Of a DNA stretch of 64,000 nucleotides, positions 9,716 to 20,696 are shown one piece after another. The notes beneath the pieces were generated by a model that had not been told where the DNA came from, made no database searches, and saw only the letters and a list, made by a program, of their open reading frames with translations. The DNA is from Pomphorhynchus laevis (lineage: Eukaryota > Acanthocephala > Palaeacanthocephala > Echinorhynchida > Pomphorhynchidae): the NCBI GenBank assembly GCA_012934845.2, contig WNNJ02001579.1:1-64000 (forward strand), read 5' to 3'. The position numbers and the translations under genes were made by a program. Within the stretch, counting starts at the first letter, position 1; each line of letters opens with the position of its first letter.

Positions 9716-10284
9716 TTAGAGTCTATCTTCGTTTTCTCAAAAGTGCACACACTCCTATCTCTAGTCATCGTGCTCATTACTTAATTTTTCGACCCTCTCA
9801 TCACTCTTCTACGTGATAAATGTAAACATTTTTGACACGACAAGATCACACCATCGTCCGATCAAAAGTATACTTGGGTACCCTTTGATTCTCTTTTTAC
9901 TCATGCTCCAGATGTTTATTTAATCGATCCTCACGAGTTTTCCTCTTATTTTCAGTCTAACATCAATACGATCATACCCTCCATCCATGTAAATCATGAA
10001 ATCCTCGTCTTGCTCATCATGCAAATTTCTACCTGAGATATTCTATTTTCTTCCTGTTTCTTCTAGCGAAGTCTCTAAGGCTCTCCCCTCTCTCTATGCC
10101 CAACACCTATGACCCTATCCTAAAAAACCTTTGAGAGATAATATACACAATTTTCCAGATTTTCCAGAGAACAAAAAATTAACAGCTTAAACACAATAAT
10201 ATAAACAATTCCGTTGTACAACGAATCAAACAACGAATCGAAAAAAGTCGCACAATTGAAATCATTTCATAACGATTGCGTATA
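9716..10284 (+). other. Pyrimidine-rich stretch upstream of the family Y LINE
   Basis: The C/T-rich composition resembles family Y coding sequence. One frame near 9847-10038 reads a 63-codon open segment (WVPFDSLFTHAPDVYLIDPH and onward) that may be an older family Y ORF1 remnant or a 5' UTR. No motif identifies it. Confidence 0.3.
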
Positions 10285-11193
10285 ATGGTAGGAGGTAAGA
10301 AGACAGCTATGACCGACACCAACTGTGATCAACTACAAGTACAGTGTAGTCTACACACGACTGCAGCGTCTGGACCGCAATCACCTGCGCCAACAGTACG
10401 TCTAAAGAAATTTTCCTCAGTATATTTTGTGCCAACAAGCTAATCCGCAAACATATCCATCTTGGAGGTTGATATACATATCAACCTCCAACACGTCCAC
10501 TTAACTACCCCCTCGTTTCAGATGTCCTTTCTCTACCCACTGATCCTGTCACCATATACACTTACCATCGCATGTCATCTTCACTCCACCGACAACCCGA
10601 CACGTCCCTCCTATCTATATTCTCAATAACCTACATCCATCAATCAAAATGACCTCCACCAACTTCCACGATCCTTCCACTCATAAACTTTCCTCACATC
10701 GCTTGCCACCCTCTATATAATCCATATCCTCTGTCTCCGGTTGTCGAACCTACTCTCTTCGTATTCTCAACTACCAACTCTCACATCGTCACCTCACCTA
10801 ATCACGTCATTGGTCCTACTTCATCGAAACTCTTTCCTTCTCGCGATCGTTGAGTCATCGTCACCAATTTCCCTCCTTCCACCTCCTTATCTCCACAAGC
10901 ACGTCTCGACCACGTTGTCCGCATTCAGATCCATTTTCTCGTCTCTTGTTCCAGCGAATAACCAATTCTTCAACGATATCTCTCATGCTGCATTTATCCG
11001 CCTAAACAAATCTTATCAATCTAATCCTTATCATCCTCCTCTCCTGAAAATTGTACTCAACCATCGTTCTCACGCCTTCTCGGTCTTCGTCCAACGATTT
11101 AAACTCATCTCATCTTCAGCCTCTCGCAATTTCCCCGATCGAACACATTCTGAAATCTCTCAACTCTCTTCTGCCCACATCGGAAAACGGTGA
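10285..11193 (+). pseudogene. Family Y LINE ORF1 remnant
   Basis: One reading frame runs from ATG 10285 (MVGGKKTAMTDTNCDQLQ) with about three internal stops to 11193. The last 150 codons (10741-11193) are open. It is rich in Ser, Thr, Pro and Leu with no zinc knuckle or coiled coil I can see, so the ORF1 role is inferred from its position before the endonuclease. Confidence 0.45.
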
Positions 11194-11289
11194 AACATCA
11201 CACTCCATTTGAAACATAGACGGAATTTTTCAACTTGTCCAAAGCCGCCCCAAAATTTGATGGGGCTCCGTCTCCCCTCTGTGTCTTCT

Positions 11290-14125
11290 CCGCTAGCACC
11301 TATCACCGCCGCACACAATTTCCGCCTCGGCCTTCTCAACACTAAATCTATTCTTCATAAATCCAATCCTATCATCAACCTCTTCACCAAGCAATCTATC
11401 GATCTCTTCTGCCTCACCAAATCCTGGCACTCTGATTCCAACGACATCTCCATTCGCAAACTGCTCTCTGGCGGTTGCTCACTAGTCAAATCCGCCGCCC
11501 CCTCACCCATCCCCATCTAAATTATCTAATCATGGCGACATTGTCACATTCGCCCGTACTCCCGCGTCTTTTCTCAAAGTCACTTCTTTAAGTTCTTGCG
11601 CTTTTGAATTGCTCACTTGTCGTTCTTCTGGCCCGATCATTCTGGATCTCGTCATCATATCCTGGTTCATTAGCTCCTACCTCCTTATTTTTTTACCGAA
11701 TTCGATGGCCACCTGTCCCACTGTTCTTTGTTCTCAATCCCTTCACTCGTTCTTTGCTACTTTAACATTTGTTTCAAACGCCACTCTTCCCCCAATTCAA
11801 TCCGGTTTATCAAAATTCTATCAGACTACGACTACAGAATCATCTCCACTGCCCCACACATATCTTTGGCGGAGCACTCGACATAAGCGCTGTTCCGATC
11901 GTTCTACTGCCTACATCTCACTGTCCATCCTCGATTCTGGTCTATCCGATCACTTGTTCGTCACCCTTGATCTCACTCCCAACCACGCTCCTCCTCACAC
12001 ACCTACCATCCTACGTCGCACTTGGAGAAATCTTGATATCACTCCTTTCCGCTATGCCTTATTCAAATCGTGTATATCCTTTCCCACAATAACATCATCC
12101 TCTCCTCAGAATCTTGCCTTTCTTATCGATTCTGAGTTCACATCCATTCTCGATCTTATCTTGCCATACAATCATCACCCTCACAGTCGCTTGAACCGTG
12201 CCCCATGGTTAGACATCCAATGCATACTCTCAAAGCGTCGACTCCGTCATGCTTTTCGAGTCTATTACCGCTCTTAGACGTGATATCCCCTCGCTCTCTC
12301 AGTCTTTCCGTGATTCCTATCTTGCTCTTTGCCGGTATCATCTCAACCTACTACGTACCAAATGCAACTCATTCTAGCAGAATGAAATCATCACTTCGTC
12401 CAACTCTAAGTCTCTATGACATGCTTTTAACTCAATCATTACCAACTCCTCTTCGTCCTTTAACAATAATCCCTATAATTATTTGTCATTTCTCTACGCC
12501 AAAGTATCCACGTTGCACTCTCACAATAGCGTATCCATCACACATCAATCTTCCCAGCGTCGCCTCATCCTCACGGAACTCTTTCATCTTTTCCCTGTCT
12601 CACGTGCCGAGGTCACATATGCCTCATGTTCATGCATAAAACCTCACATGCCGATCCCATGCCTAAACCCATACTTAAATCTATATGCTCATTGATATTT
12701 TCTTTCCTCACCACCTTGTTTAACTCGCCATCCGCAGTCGTATCTTTTCTTCACAGTGAAAATCCGCCATCGTTCGTCCGCTCATTTAGAAACAATTGCT
12801 CTACCCCTCACTTCCTTCTAGTTATCTCCCCCTTTTCACCATTACCTACTCTTTCTAAGCTCTTAGAACGCATAATCTTAATACAAATCAACGTTTATCT
12901 CTCTTTATCCAATATGTACCTTGCTTTCCAATCCGCTTTCCGCCCTGATCACTCCATAGCAATCGCCTGCATGAAAATTTACAACGACCTACTCATTTTC
13001 TATCACAAGGCTCTATATAGTGTTCTCATCTCCCTCGACCACTTCTCCGCCGTCGACATCGTTGACTACTCCATCCTCCTTTCTCAATTTGTTATGACAA
13101 CGGCTTTTCTTCCTCCACCGTAGCATGGTTTGCCTCATATCTATACGACCATTCTTTTCGCGTATGTTCTAATTCATCCATATCTCATCCCATCCCTATT
13201 TTCTGCGGGGTCCCAAATAGTAAGACCTAGGCCCCTGCTTTTCTCTCTTCTTCTTGGCGATCTCTCTCGTTTTCAAACCTTACTCCTTTAACGTCATGCA
13301 ATACGCCGATGACATCCACATCTATGCTCATGCACCCGCCCATCGCATACAAGATATCGCAATTGCTGCCTCCAACTGTCTTTCTTCAATCTACAAACGT
13401 ATCTTCGATCTTCAGCTCATTCTAAATACAAACAAGTCTAAAATAATGTTGATCCTCCCCAGTAACCCTAACTTATCTCCTCCCTTGTATCTTTTGACTC
13501 ATCAATCATCCTCATAGTCAACAATCTCACTATCTTAGGCTTCCATTTCGATGATCACATTTCCCTTAAACCCTTCGTCCGTGACAAGGTCCTCTCGTCT
13601 AACTTAATTCTCCGTGACATCCGCCGTATCCACCCCTTATCGACTTCCGTTCTTTATATTTTCTTTCATCGCTTCTATTCTCTTAAATCAATTACTGCCT
13701 CAACTTTGTCACCATTCTCCAAAATCCATCATCCTACTCCTACAACGGATCAACTCCGCTGTTTGAGTGCTCTTACGTCTCCGTCGCTTCGACCACACAT
13801 TCATATATTTTGCCCAACACTCCTAGACTACCATCCCCGTCCGTATCCAACTATTTCTTCTCCTCCTAACTTTTCGTCACATCGCTGTCGGCTCCCCATA
13901 TTCATCAACCTCCCTTCCAAATACGACACTCGCATCACCTCTCTATCGCTGCGTTACCATCATTCCCTCTCACTCTACGTTCCCAATTACTCCAACAACT
14001 ACGGTCTATGATCCTTCATCGTCCTCGCCCCACTCATCTGGAATCAGCTTTCTCTCGACGTCCGCCGCGCGCTCTTCTTTATCACATTCAAATACATCCT
14101 CCGTTCCCACCTTCTCGAAACATGA
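11290..14125 (+). pseudogene. Family Y LINE ORF2 (endonuclease and RT) remnant
   Basis: The pieces follow one another in shifting frames. The endonuclease start reads FRLGLLNTKSILHKSNPIIN then FCLTKSWHSD (catalytic Glu replaced by Lys), and GLSDHLFVTLDL is the SDH block near 11935. The RT has TLSKLLERIILIQINVYL near 12850, FRPDHSIAIACMKIYNDLL near 12940, VLISLDHFSAVDIVDYS near 13020 and MQYADDIHIYAHAPAHRI near 13296. The C-terminal VPNYSNNYG lies near 13980, followed by PLIWNQLSLDVRRA. The two catalytic Asp residues of YADD remain, but frame breaks make it inactive. Confidence 0.7.
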
Positions 14126-14151
14126 CTTAGGTTTTTTTTGTGGTCATGCAA

Positions 14152-14167
14152 GCGTGCGCCGGAACGC
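14152..14167 (+). other. 3'-terminal hairpin of family Y, copy 1
   Basis: The copy-1 form has one mismatch; copies at 35327-35342 and 41304-41319 (minus) form perfect GCGTGC/GCACGC stems with different four-base loops. Conservation just before the 3' end suggests a recognition structure for the RT, as known for related LINEs. Confidence 0.5.
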
Positions 14168-14334
14168 ATTTGTCACATAAAAATAAATCGCTTTTTTTGT
14201 ATGTACTTAATATTTGCATCCCATTATATCACCATTCCTTACCATACTTTTCAACTGTTCCATTCATTGATCCACTTTTTAGAGAACTGGGAAGCCATCG
14301 AACGTTCTATTCTAAAGAAATCGTATTTGATCAT

Positions 14335-14860
14335 TTGCTTTTATCGTGATACCCCCCCCCGGATTTTACTTCTTCCTTATCTAAACTACTTGAGCGTCTC
14401 GTTTATATCAAGTCAATATATACCTTGCTTCCATAAATTTATACTTTTTTTCAGTCTTACTTCTGTTACAATGACTCTAATGAACTCGTTTGTCAAAACG
14501 TTTTACACTGATATACTTCAAGCACTTGATATGAAGCTATGTAGTGTCGTAATCTTTCTTAACCTGGATTCTGCTTTTGATATTGTCGATCATTAATTAT
14601 ATCCTACTCTCTCGGCTTCGTCAAATCTATGGTTTCTCAGTTTCTACTGTAGCCTGGTTCACATCTTATCCCTCCAAACGTTCTTTTTATTTATTCCAAC
14701 TAATATTATTATCTCTTCTTCTACCTCGCACGGTGCTCCATAAAACTCCGTTTTAAATCCTTTCCTTTTCTCCTTCTTCTCGGCGGCTTGTCATATATGT
14801 CGTGACTCTAACTTTCATATGATGCAGTATGCTAATATTATTGTTACAACTAGTTAAAAA
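14335..14860 (+). mobile_element. Decayed CR1/L2-like LINE fragment related to family Y
   Basis: Joined right after the family Y 3' end. It contains the RT landmarks YLNYLSVSF at the position of LSKLLER, and VVIFLNLDSAFDIVDH near 14545-14595 (the first catalytic Asp block), then a broken stretch resembling the GVP and YAD blocks up to about 14850. It has more changes than the 10285 copy, so it is an older insertion or a different subfamily. Confidence 0.5.
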
Positions 14861-14929
14861 AGCTCGCTAATAGGTGATCACAAAACAAATTAAATAAATT
14901 ACAAACGCTTCAACAAATCATATATCCCA

Positions 14930-15130
14930 TATAAATAATATAATTACTATAGAAGGATCTCTGTTCAGGCACTTCTTAAACTGGCTCACTGTAGATGAAA
15001 AGACTGTTAAGGACGGAAGTCCGTTTTAAGGTCCAACAACACGCTTATATAGGCGGATTGTCAGGGTGTTCAGGATTTGAGGAGTTTGCAGCATCAGAGG
15101 GTTACGGTGCAAGTGAGGCAAATCTGGAAG
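14930..15130 (-). mobile_element. 3' end fragment of a CR1/Rex-like LINE
   Basis: On the minus strand the frame reads an N-L-L-R-L-P run, then TIRLYKRVVGP, a stop, NGLPSLTVFSSTV and QFKKCLNRD. This matches the common LINE C-terminal pattern (F..RVV..WN.LP..VV....S..FK..L). No RT core is attached, so the fragment is short and truncated. Confidence 0.45.
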
Positions 15131-15580
15131 GCGTAGCAAATTATTAAGACAATAGATTATTCTCTTAGCTCCTTAGAACGATGATCCATTCTCGGTCATA
15201 TGAAAAATATCTTAACATATAGTCATTTTATTATCAATCCATAAAATTTTCAGCTCAAGAGGATAATTTAATTTTAATACTTTGTCGATATATTTTACTT
15301 TTTATTACATTTAGTTGAAATAGTTAACCAATTCTCAGATCTTGGTATAGGCACACGTTGAAATTTCATATTTTAATTCGTCTTTGAACAAGTTAGGAAA
15401 TGCGTAAAGACTAAACTTGATTCGTAACACGCCCACCACATATTCGGAAATGAACTCATTATTAAAGGAACTTTTATTCTATCAAGGCAAACTATAATCT
15501 TCTAAAATCATTTTCAACGCAAACTCGCGTAAACTTTTTAAACGTCGTTAACTTTATTATTTGTTAGTTAACTTTCTTAC
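15131..15580. other. AT-rich stretch without a supported gene
   Basis: A 38-codon minus-strand frame near 15385-15500 follows an acceptor-like ATGATTTTAG, but its phase does not fit the exon-like segment at 15581-15739 without a weak donor. Nothing firmer was found. Confidence 0.35.
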
Positions 15581-16018
15581 TCTGAATCTTTCCGTGCTGA
15601 AATTGTTTCAAACTTGGAATGATAATCCAAATCATTTCATGACACGTACCAGTTAAATTTGAATCATGTTCAGTGGGATCGGAGACGGTCATTAATTCCC
15701 ACTCGTATTTATACATCATTACATGATCAAATTTTAATACTGTAGGAAAATCAGTACCTAGACACTAATCTTTCCTATTAATCTTCGCTACTCCTAGTCT
15801 GCACACTTCCATGTCCAGTAACTGTGAGAGCGACGAATAATGTACGGTTTTGGTTTACCGATGTAGACCAACGTACAACGGGAGCAATTTTATAACCGCA
15901 TGAACCGATATAAGCCTACTCAGGAGAACTTACTTAAAGTAAGAATGGACTTAAGGCTAATATTGCTACAACTATTTCGCTTAAACTTATACCACATAAA
16001 TGTGAGACAATTTCCAAG
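15581..16018 (-). other. Possible exons of an unrecognised host gene
   Basis: Three minus-strand segments show coding-like frames with fair splice signals. Segment 1 is 15934-16018 (28 codons, acceptor TTTTCTGACAG, donor GTAAGT). Segment 2 is 15807-15915 (36 codons, donor GTGTGC), an alternative to segment 1. Segment 3 is 15581-15739 (53 codons, acceptor TTTTCCTACAG preceded by a TACTGAT branch-like site, donor GTAAGA). Segments 1 and 2 both end in phase 1 and segment 3 starts in phase 1; segment 3 reads KFDHVMMYKYEWELMTVSDP and onward. I recognise no family. In AT-rich DNA such matches can arise by chance. Confidence 0.2.
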
Positions 16019-16720
16019 CTGTCAGAAAAGTTAATATTTATACCCTTATTAGGCTGAATATGCAGACGAGAAAGAATTCAAACATCATACTATATACACA
16101 GAAGAATCTATAATTCAAATTCAGAAAAATTAATTTCTCAATTGCATAGCAAATTTGTTAATTTTAAATTCGTTTTAGCTTTTATAAATTTATAGGAACG
16201 ACGCAAGTTAGTGAAAAGGTTTCATTGCATAAAAGATATGATATTTCAGTAGCTCCTGATATCAGCTTCAATAAATTACAAAAGTTTTTTTCAAAAAAAA
16301 ATCGATGGAAAACGGTTTGTAATTACAAATAAAAAATATGAAAAACTTTGCATTTTCCGGACGATGATAGCAGAAGCAATCGAACATTGTAACCGAAATA
16401 AAACCTTTTCACACCATTTGTTTCTTTAAAATTATAAAAATTTAAAGAAATCGATATGTTTTAATATTTATTTTACAATTAAAACTGATTAAAGGAAAAA
16501 TCTCAGATTTTTACTGATCAAATATTATCCACGGTCACACTAAATTTTCGTTATATCAAGCATCTGCAACATTGTCTCAATTTTGAAAATATGAGTAATT
16601 TGATTTCTAGTATTTTTTAAAATTAATGGGTAAAGGTATTTTAAATAAATAAAAGATTAAGAGAATTTAGTTTAGTTATTAAAAATGTTAAAATATAATT
16701 TAAAAAGAAATAGAAAATAA
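16019..16720. other. AT-rich spacer, nothing recognised
   Basis: Long A and T runs and stops in all frames; no repeat unit or motif identified. Confidence 0.5.
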
Positions 16721-16721
16721 T

Positions 16722-16805
16722 GAATTATTTTGCGGATTACAAACTAAGTCATTATTTACCGGGTCACTATCTACGTCATTTTTTAGCGGGTCGCAAGCTA
16801 AGCCA
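16722..16805. repeat. Short three-unit tandem repeat
   Basis: Variants of a ~27-bp unit (ACTAAGTCATTATTTACCGG and neighbours) recur about three times just before family K copy B. Confidence 0.6.
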
Positions 16806-16809
16806 AGTT

Positions 16810-18916
16810 TAATCTCAACTAAATAAGGTGAATGTCGGTCTTAATCATCACAGCCCAAAGGTAAGTGATGCTTCTGTTCCTTCTGGTAATGGAGAATTAC
16901 TTTCTTCAATCCCCAAACTTGTTAATCTAGGGATTGTCAAAATAATAAAGCCTTTAGAGAGGCGCATGTTATACAACACTTTCCTCATAGAATTTGTCTC
17001 TAAAATGAACAACCGAATAATTTTCAACACTGTTCGATATAACAACACTATCCAACTCTTTCCGAATTGGAAATGAGAGTTTGACCGAATTTAATGCCTA
17101 CCTCTCTTCGCAAGCTACCGCGTTGCTTTCGACTACCTATAAAGGTCGCATATACAATCCAACTCCAACAAAACTCAAGGTCCTAGCTAAAATTCTACAC
17201 CTTCCTACTCTCTCTGTTTCCGCCAGACAAGCCCTCTTGAATAAATACTGGAGCACTAGATATAGGTTTCAGCTGAGTAGGGATAAGGCAAAAATTTCTC
17301 GCCTTCACCTTTCCCAGGCTTCCTTCTGGAAAATATTCAAGGAGAGAAGTTTGTCTGCTTGAAGGATAGAGCCTTGGTTTGGATTGGTAGCATAGGTCTT
17401 GGCAAAGTTTTAGATGAGTCACTATCTTTACATAATTATGGAGCCACAAAATCTCCCCAACCAATCCCGCCTTGGTGTGACTTCAGGAGTAGGAACTTAT
17501 CTGTTACAGATATCCTTAACTCCTGGGGGCCACTCCCATGCACCTTCAGAATCCATGCGCCACTCTCCACTCGTGTTTGTCAGCTTTTGACAGACAGTCA
17601 GAGAAAGGAGGTCACCATAACAATGCTGTTAGCCTCGCCGTCCGACATTGCTGGAATAAACATCAGCCATCGTGTTTTTATACCAAAAAAGAAATCGATT
17701 TCATGTCCTAAAGATCTGCGACCCATTTCGATTCAAAACTCCTTCATCTCCATTTACGAAAAAGCGCTTGGGCGTAAAATCCGCGATCATCTAAGTGGGC
17801 GAAATTTAATCCCATCAGATTTTCATTGGTACGTAAAAGATCGCTCGGTCCATATAGCAATAAGTGAAGTGGATCAGTTTTGTCAAGATAACAGTCATCA
17901 GCTTGCTGTGGCTGTTATCCTTGATTTCTCTGCTGCATTCGACCGCATTTCCATTCTTTTTGTTATCACTTCTCTCTGGTCTCTCGGGTTGCCTGCGAGA
18001 ATTGTTAACTGGCCGGAAATATTGCTGTACACCAAGCGATTCTTCTATAAAGACGACCCTGATGCACGTCAGTTCTACCCTATTACAGGTGTGCCTCAAG
18101 GCTCCCCACTTTCTCCAATTTTGTATCTTGCTGCCTCCATTGAACTCTACAAAAAATTCAAACGCGATCAACATATTGTGGTATACGCTCATGATACCAC
18201 AGCCCTGTTCTCTGGACACAGGTGCACATATGTAGTCTATGACATCAGCCGTTTCCTTACAAGATTAAAAGATCAGCTGCCCTTTTCCAACCTTGTTTAA
18301 AACTCCTCCAAATCGCAGGTGGTTGTCTTTCATGGCGCACCAGCGACAAAGAAAAAACTCAAGAGATTAGCACTCTCAGCTCTACCTTCTATCCTGACTA
18401 ATCAATATCTCCCTATCTTCACAACTCGAGTAAAATACCTGCGGTTCACCATTACGGTGAACTGGTCAGCGAAAGCTGACCTGGATAGACTAAAACGTAT
18501 CCTGAAGAGAGCTAGATGGGCCCTGAAACGGGCCCAACATCTGTCATTGAAAGAGAAAACTCAATTGCGCCACTAGGGTACTTTAGCTATCTCGAGATTA
18601 GTCTTCTTTTCAAGCGAACTTCCCCCAGAACAAATACTAAGGTTTCTTAAGCTCCTTATCTCGAGATTACCGAGCATCGTCCGCCTCGATTGGATTCTTC
18701 GGGGGGGGGTGACAGACCCCGGGTGGTTCAGTCTTAGAGCGGCGTGTTGGATTAACTGGGGGCTCAGATCCCGTTGGATCTGAGGCTATAACAGATCTGA
18801 AGACGAAAGAAATATTTACTTGGGAAGAACATTAACATTACATTTTTTGCATGTTACCTTTTTTAATTTAGCTATCTGTTGTCATTTATTAAGAAAATCT
18901 TTATTTATTTATTTAA
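16810..18916 (+). mobile_element. Family K LINE, copy B, with internal deletion
   Basis: The copy starts with ORF1 N-terminal sequence (16828-17040, IKPLERRMLYNTFLIEF and RIIFNTVR, aligning with copy A from 4692) and jumps near 17045 into the middle of ORF2 at the point matching 6467 in copy A. The zinc knuckles and the whole endonuclease are gone. ORF2 then runs to the shared C-terminus near 18783 and a TTTATTTATTTATTTAAG tail. It is a deleted, immobile copy. Confidence 0.8.
17081..18783 (+). pseudogene. Family K LINE ORF2 remnant (RT), copy B
   Basis: RT blocks seen are FIPKKKSISCPKDLRPISIQ, ILDFSAAFDRISILF, GVPQGSPLSPILYLAASIEL and VVYAHDTTALF. In the last, the first Asp of YADD is replaced by His, which should abolish catalysis. 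Frame changes occur near 17360 and 18290, and a stop lies within the C-terminal domain near 18575. The tail of ORF2 repeats the WILR and DPGWF motifs of copies A and C. The segment at 17081-17362 retains TGG where copy A has a TAG, showing which state is ancestral. Confidence 0.7.
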
Positions 18917-19186
18917 GCCAAGTTTCGCATGCTGTTTAATGAAGTACTTATCTCTATTTGAAGTGAACATTGCCAGTGACGTTTCTTAGCTGCGACAGCT
19001 AAAGGCTGATCTATTTATTTTTCAATCATGTCATATTTTACTGTTTCATGAATTTTTACGGCTCCGTGGTAATTCTTACTTTTTCAAACGTTGATCGAGA
19101 CCAATGCGTACATGTTAAACTGTATTTGACAAGCTACACATCATTATAAAAGCTTGTCAATCAAATTAATAAAATCGTTGAGAAAT

Positions 19187-19377
19187 CTATTTAAGAAGAC
19201 TATTGATCTGTACTTATTATTTTATATTTTTTACGTTGTGATTCACAGCCATGGAATAATTGTCTTTATTGTGTGTTCTAATAAATTAGATTAAATAAAT
19301 TAGATCAGCTAAGTGAGTAAACGTACTTGTTATTCATAAATTAAAAATAATGCTAAATAAAATTCAAATAATTAAAT
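19187..19377 (+). repeat. RX repeat, left half (split by LINE D)
   Basis: This 191-bp segment recurs at 20101-20288 with about a dozen differences. It abuts the 5' end of LINE D. In the copy at 20101-20536 it is followed at once by the segment that here lies beyond the 3' end of D (27464-27703), so D appears to have inserted into an RX copy. Confidence 0.75.
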
Positions 19378-19378
19378 G

Positions 19379-20070
19379 TTGTTACACTTCAATTCAAATA
19401 AGGAACCAGACGTAATAGATGCTTCAAGTTCGACTCGCATTTGGACACAAGGACATAGACATTCACGGACAGTGTATAAACAAATAAGTAATATCAATGG
19501 TAGCACTGTGATGGCAAACGACAAGGATAAAGTTACACCTGAGAGTATTACTAATAAATAGCCTTCACCTTTATCTGACATATTCGCTGAACACAGTCCT
19601 AACAACCACAATATATTGATTTCTACTCCTGTTCGACCAAAGAATGTATCGAAGCAGCCTTTAAGTCGAACGCAGACAAGAGACGATGATAGAGTGTGCA
19701 ATGATGTGGCAGTCGGAAATGAAAATGAAATGAAATCCAAGGATTTGACAGATAAGACATTTGTTGAAATTATCAATACTAGGAATGGTGCTAGAAACAG
19801 AAATAATTGCGTATTTTTTGCTAACATCACTGAATCTTCTGCAGTTAACGTTCAGACCAGTGTGGATGATGACGTAGTTTCTATTCGTAAGGTCTTTTCG
19901 GATATATTCGTTCAGGGTAAAGAGGATATTGCGCGTAGTCTCAATGTCAAAAGCTTATTTCGTCTTGGTAAAAAAGCACAACATAAACCACGATTACTTA
20001 AAGTGGTATTTGATTCTGCAGATAATACAAAAGCAGTTTAATCTAGAGGTTATCGCTTGAAAGGTAAGAC
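19379..20070 (+). pseudogene. Family P ORF1 remnant of LINE D (RRM-like domain)
   Basis: The last 142 codons (19616-20041) hold the RRM-like core: NNCVFFANITESSAV, VDDDVVSIRKVFSDIF, KSLFRLGKKA then KPRLLKVVFDSADN, matching ORF1 of LINEs D2, H and I. A stop at 20039-20041 is followed by SRGYRLKGKT in frame. The N-terminal part (19376-19561) is Ser/Asn-rich, and the four-Cys cluster of intact copies is absent, so the 5' end of D is truncated. ORF1 of this family binds the element RNA. Confidence 0.6.
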
Positions 20071-20100
20071 TATTGATGAAGATACTAGTGAGATGTAAGA

Positions 20101-20536
20101 CTATTTAAGAAGACTATTGATCTGTACTTATTATTTTATATTTTTTTACGTTGTGATTCATAACAATTGAATAATTGTTTTTTTTGTTCTAATAAATTAG
20201 ATTAAATAAATTAGATCAGCTAAGTGAGTAATTGTACTTTATATTCATAAATTAAAAATAATGCTTAATAAAATTCAAATAATTAAATTATTAAATAATA
20301 AATAATCATTATACGAGATTTTAAATAACTTATATAGTGTTAAAATTTAAAATTGAAACTCAAAATAAAAAACATTTCTAATATATTGACTAATGAATAA
20401 CCTACGATGTATCAGAATAAGGGTTAGAGGTTATCTGAAGAAACTATTAGATTATTAGGTTTCAGATCCTATTCATCAACCCAACATATCTGTAAGGCCA
20501 AATGCATGTCAATGACGTATTTCCTCTAATAAAACA
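20101..20536 (+). repeat. RX repeat, unsplit second copy inside LINE D
   Basis: Bases 20101-20288 match 19187-19377 and bases 20296-20536 match 27464-27703, here joined. The copy is flanked by GCTTGAAAGGTAAGAC at 20055-20070 and 20565-20580 (16 identical bases of the LINE ORF1), which looks like a target duplication. No terminal inverted repeat, pol III box or ORF is seen. It ends CCTCTAATAAAAC. Confidence 0.65.
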
Positions 20537-20594
20537 TTGTAGCTAGAGGTAAGAGCAGTTTTAGCTTGAAAGGTAAGACGACAAAAATTTTTAG

Positions 20595-20614
20595 AGATCT
20601 CTCGGTTGAGGAAA
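20595..20614 (+). repeat. Target-site duplication of LINE D2, left copy
   Basis: AGATCTCTCGGTTGAGGAAA, identical to 24334-24353. It is ORF1 sequence of LINE D (encodes DLSVEE). Confidence 0.9.
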
Positions 20615-20696
20615 CCCACAAACTCATTCTACACGGGTATGGAAGAATATTAAAGGACGTCATTTTTGAAGTTCATCCAGTATTGGTCAACAAAAT

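Larger units (their letters stand above)
10285..14189 (+). mobile_element. Family Y LINE (CR1/L2-like), longest copy, decayed
   Basis: ORF1 remnants start at ATG 10285; endonuclease, RT and C-terminal pieces of ORF2 follow in order up to a 3' end with a short hairpin (14152-14167) and an AAAATAAATC terminus at 14180-14189. The plus strand is strikingly C/T-rich. The copy carries many stops and frame changes. Identity as a CR1/L2-group LINE rests on the LLNTKSI endonuclease start, SDHLFVTLDLT, the SKLLERI block, YADDIHIYAHAP and the YSNNYG terminal motif. Confidence 0.75.

Noticed and set aside
19187-20288. The pair of ~190-bp direct repeats as terminal repeats of a small LTR-type element
   Set aside because: No TG/CA ends, primer-binding site or matching internal genes; the interior is family P LINE ORF1, and the unsplit copy at 20101-20536 explains the pair better.
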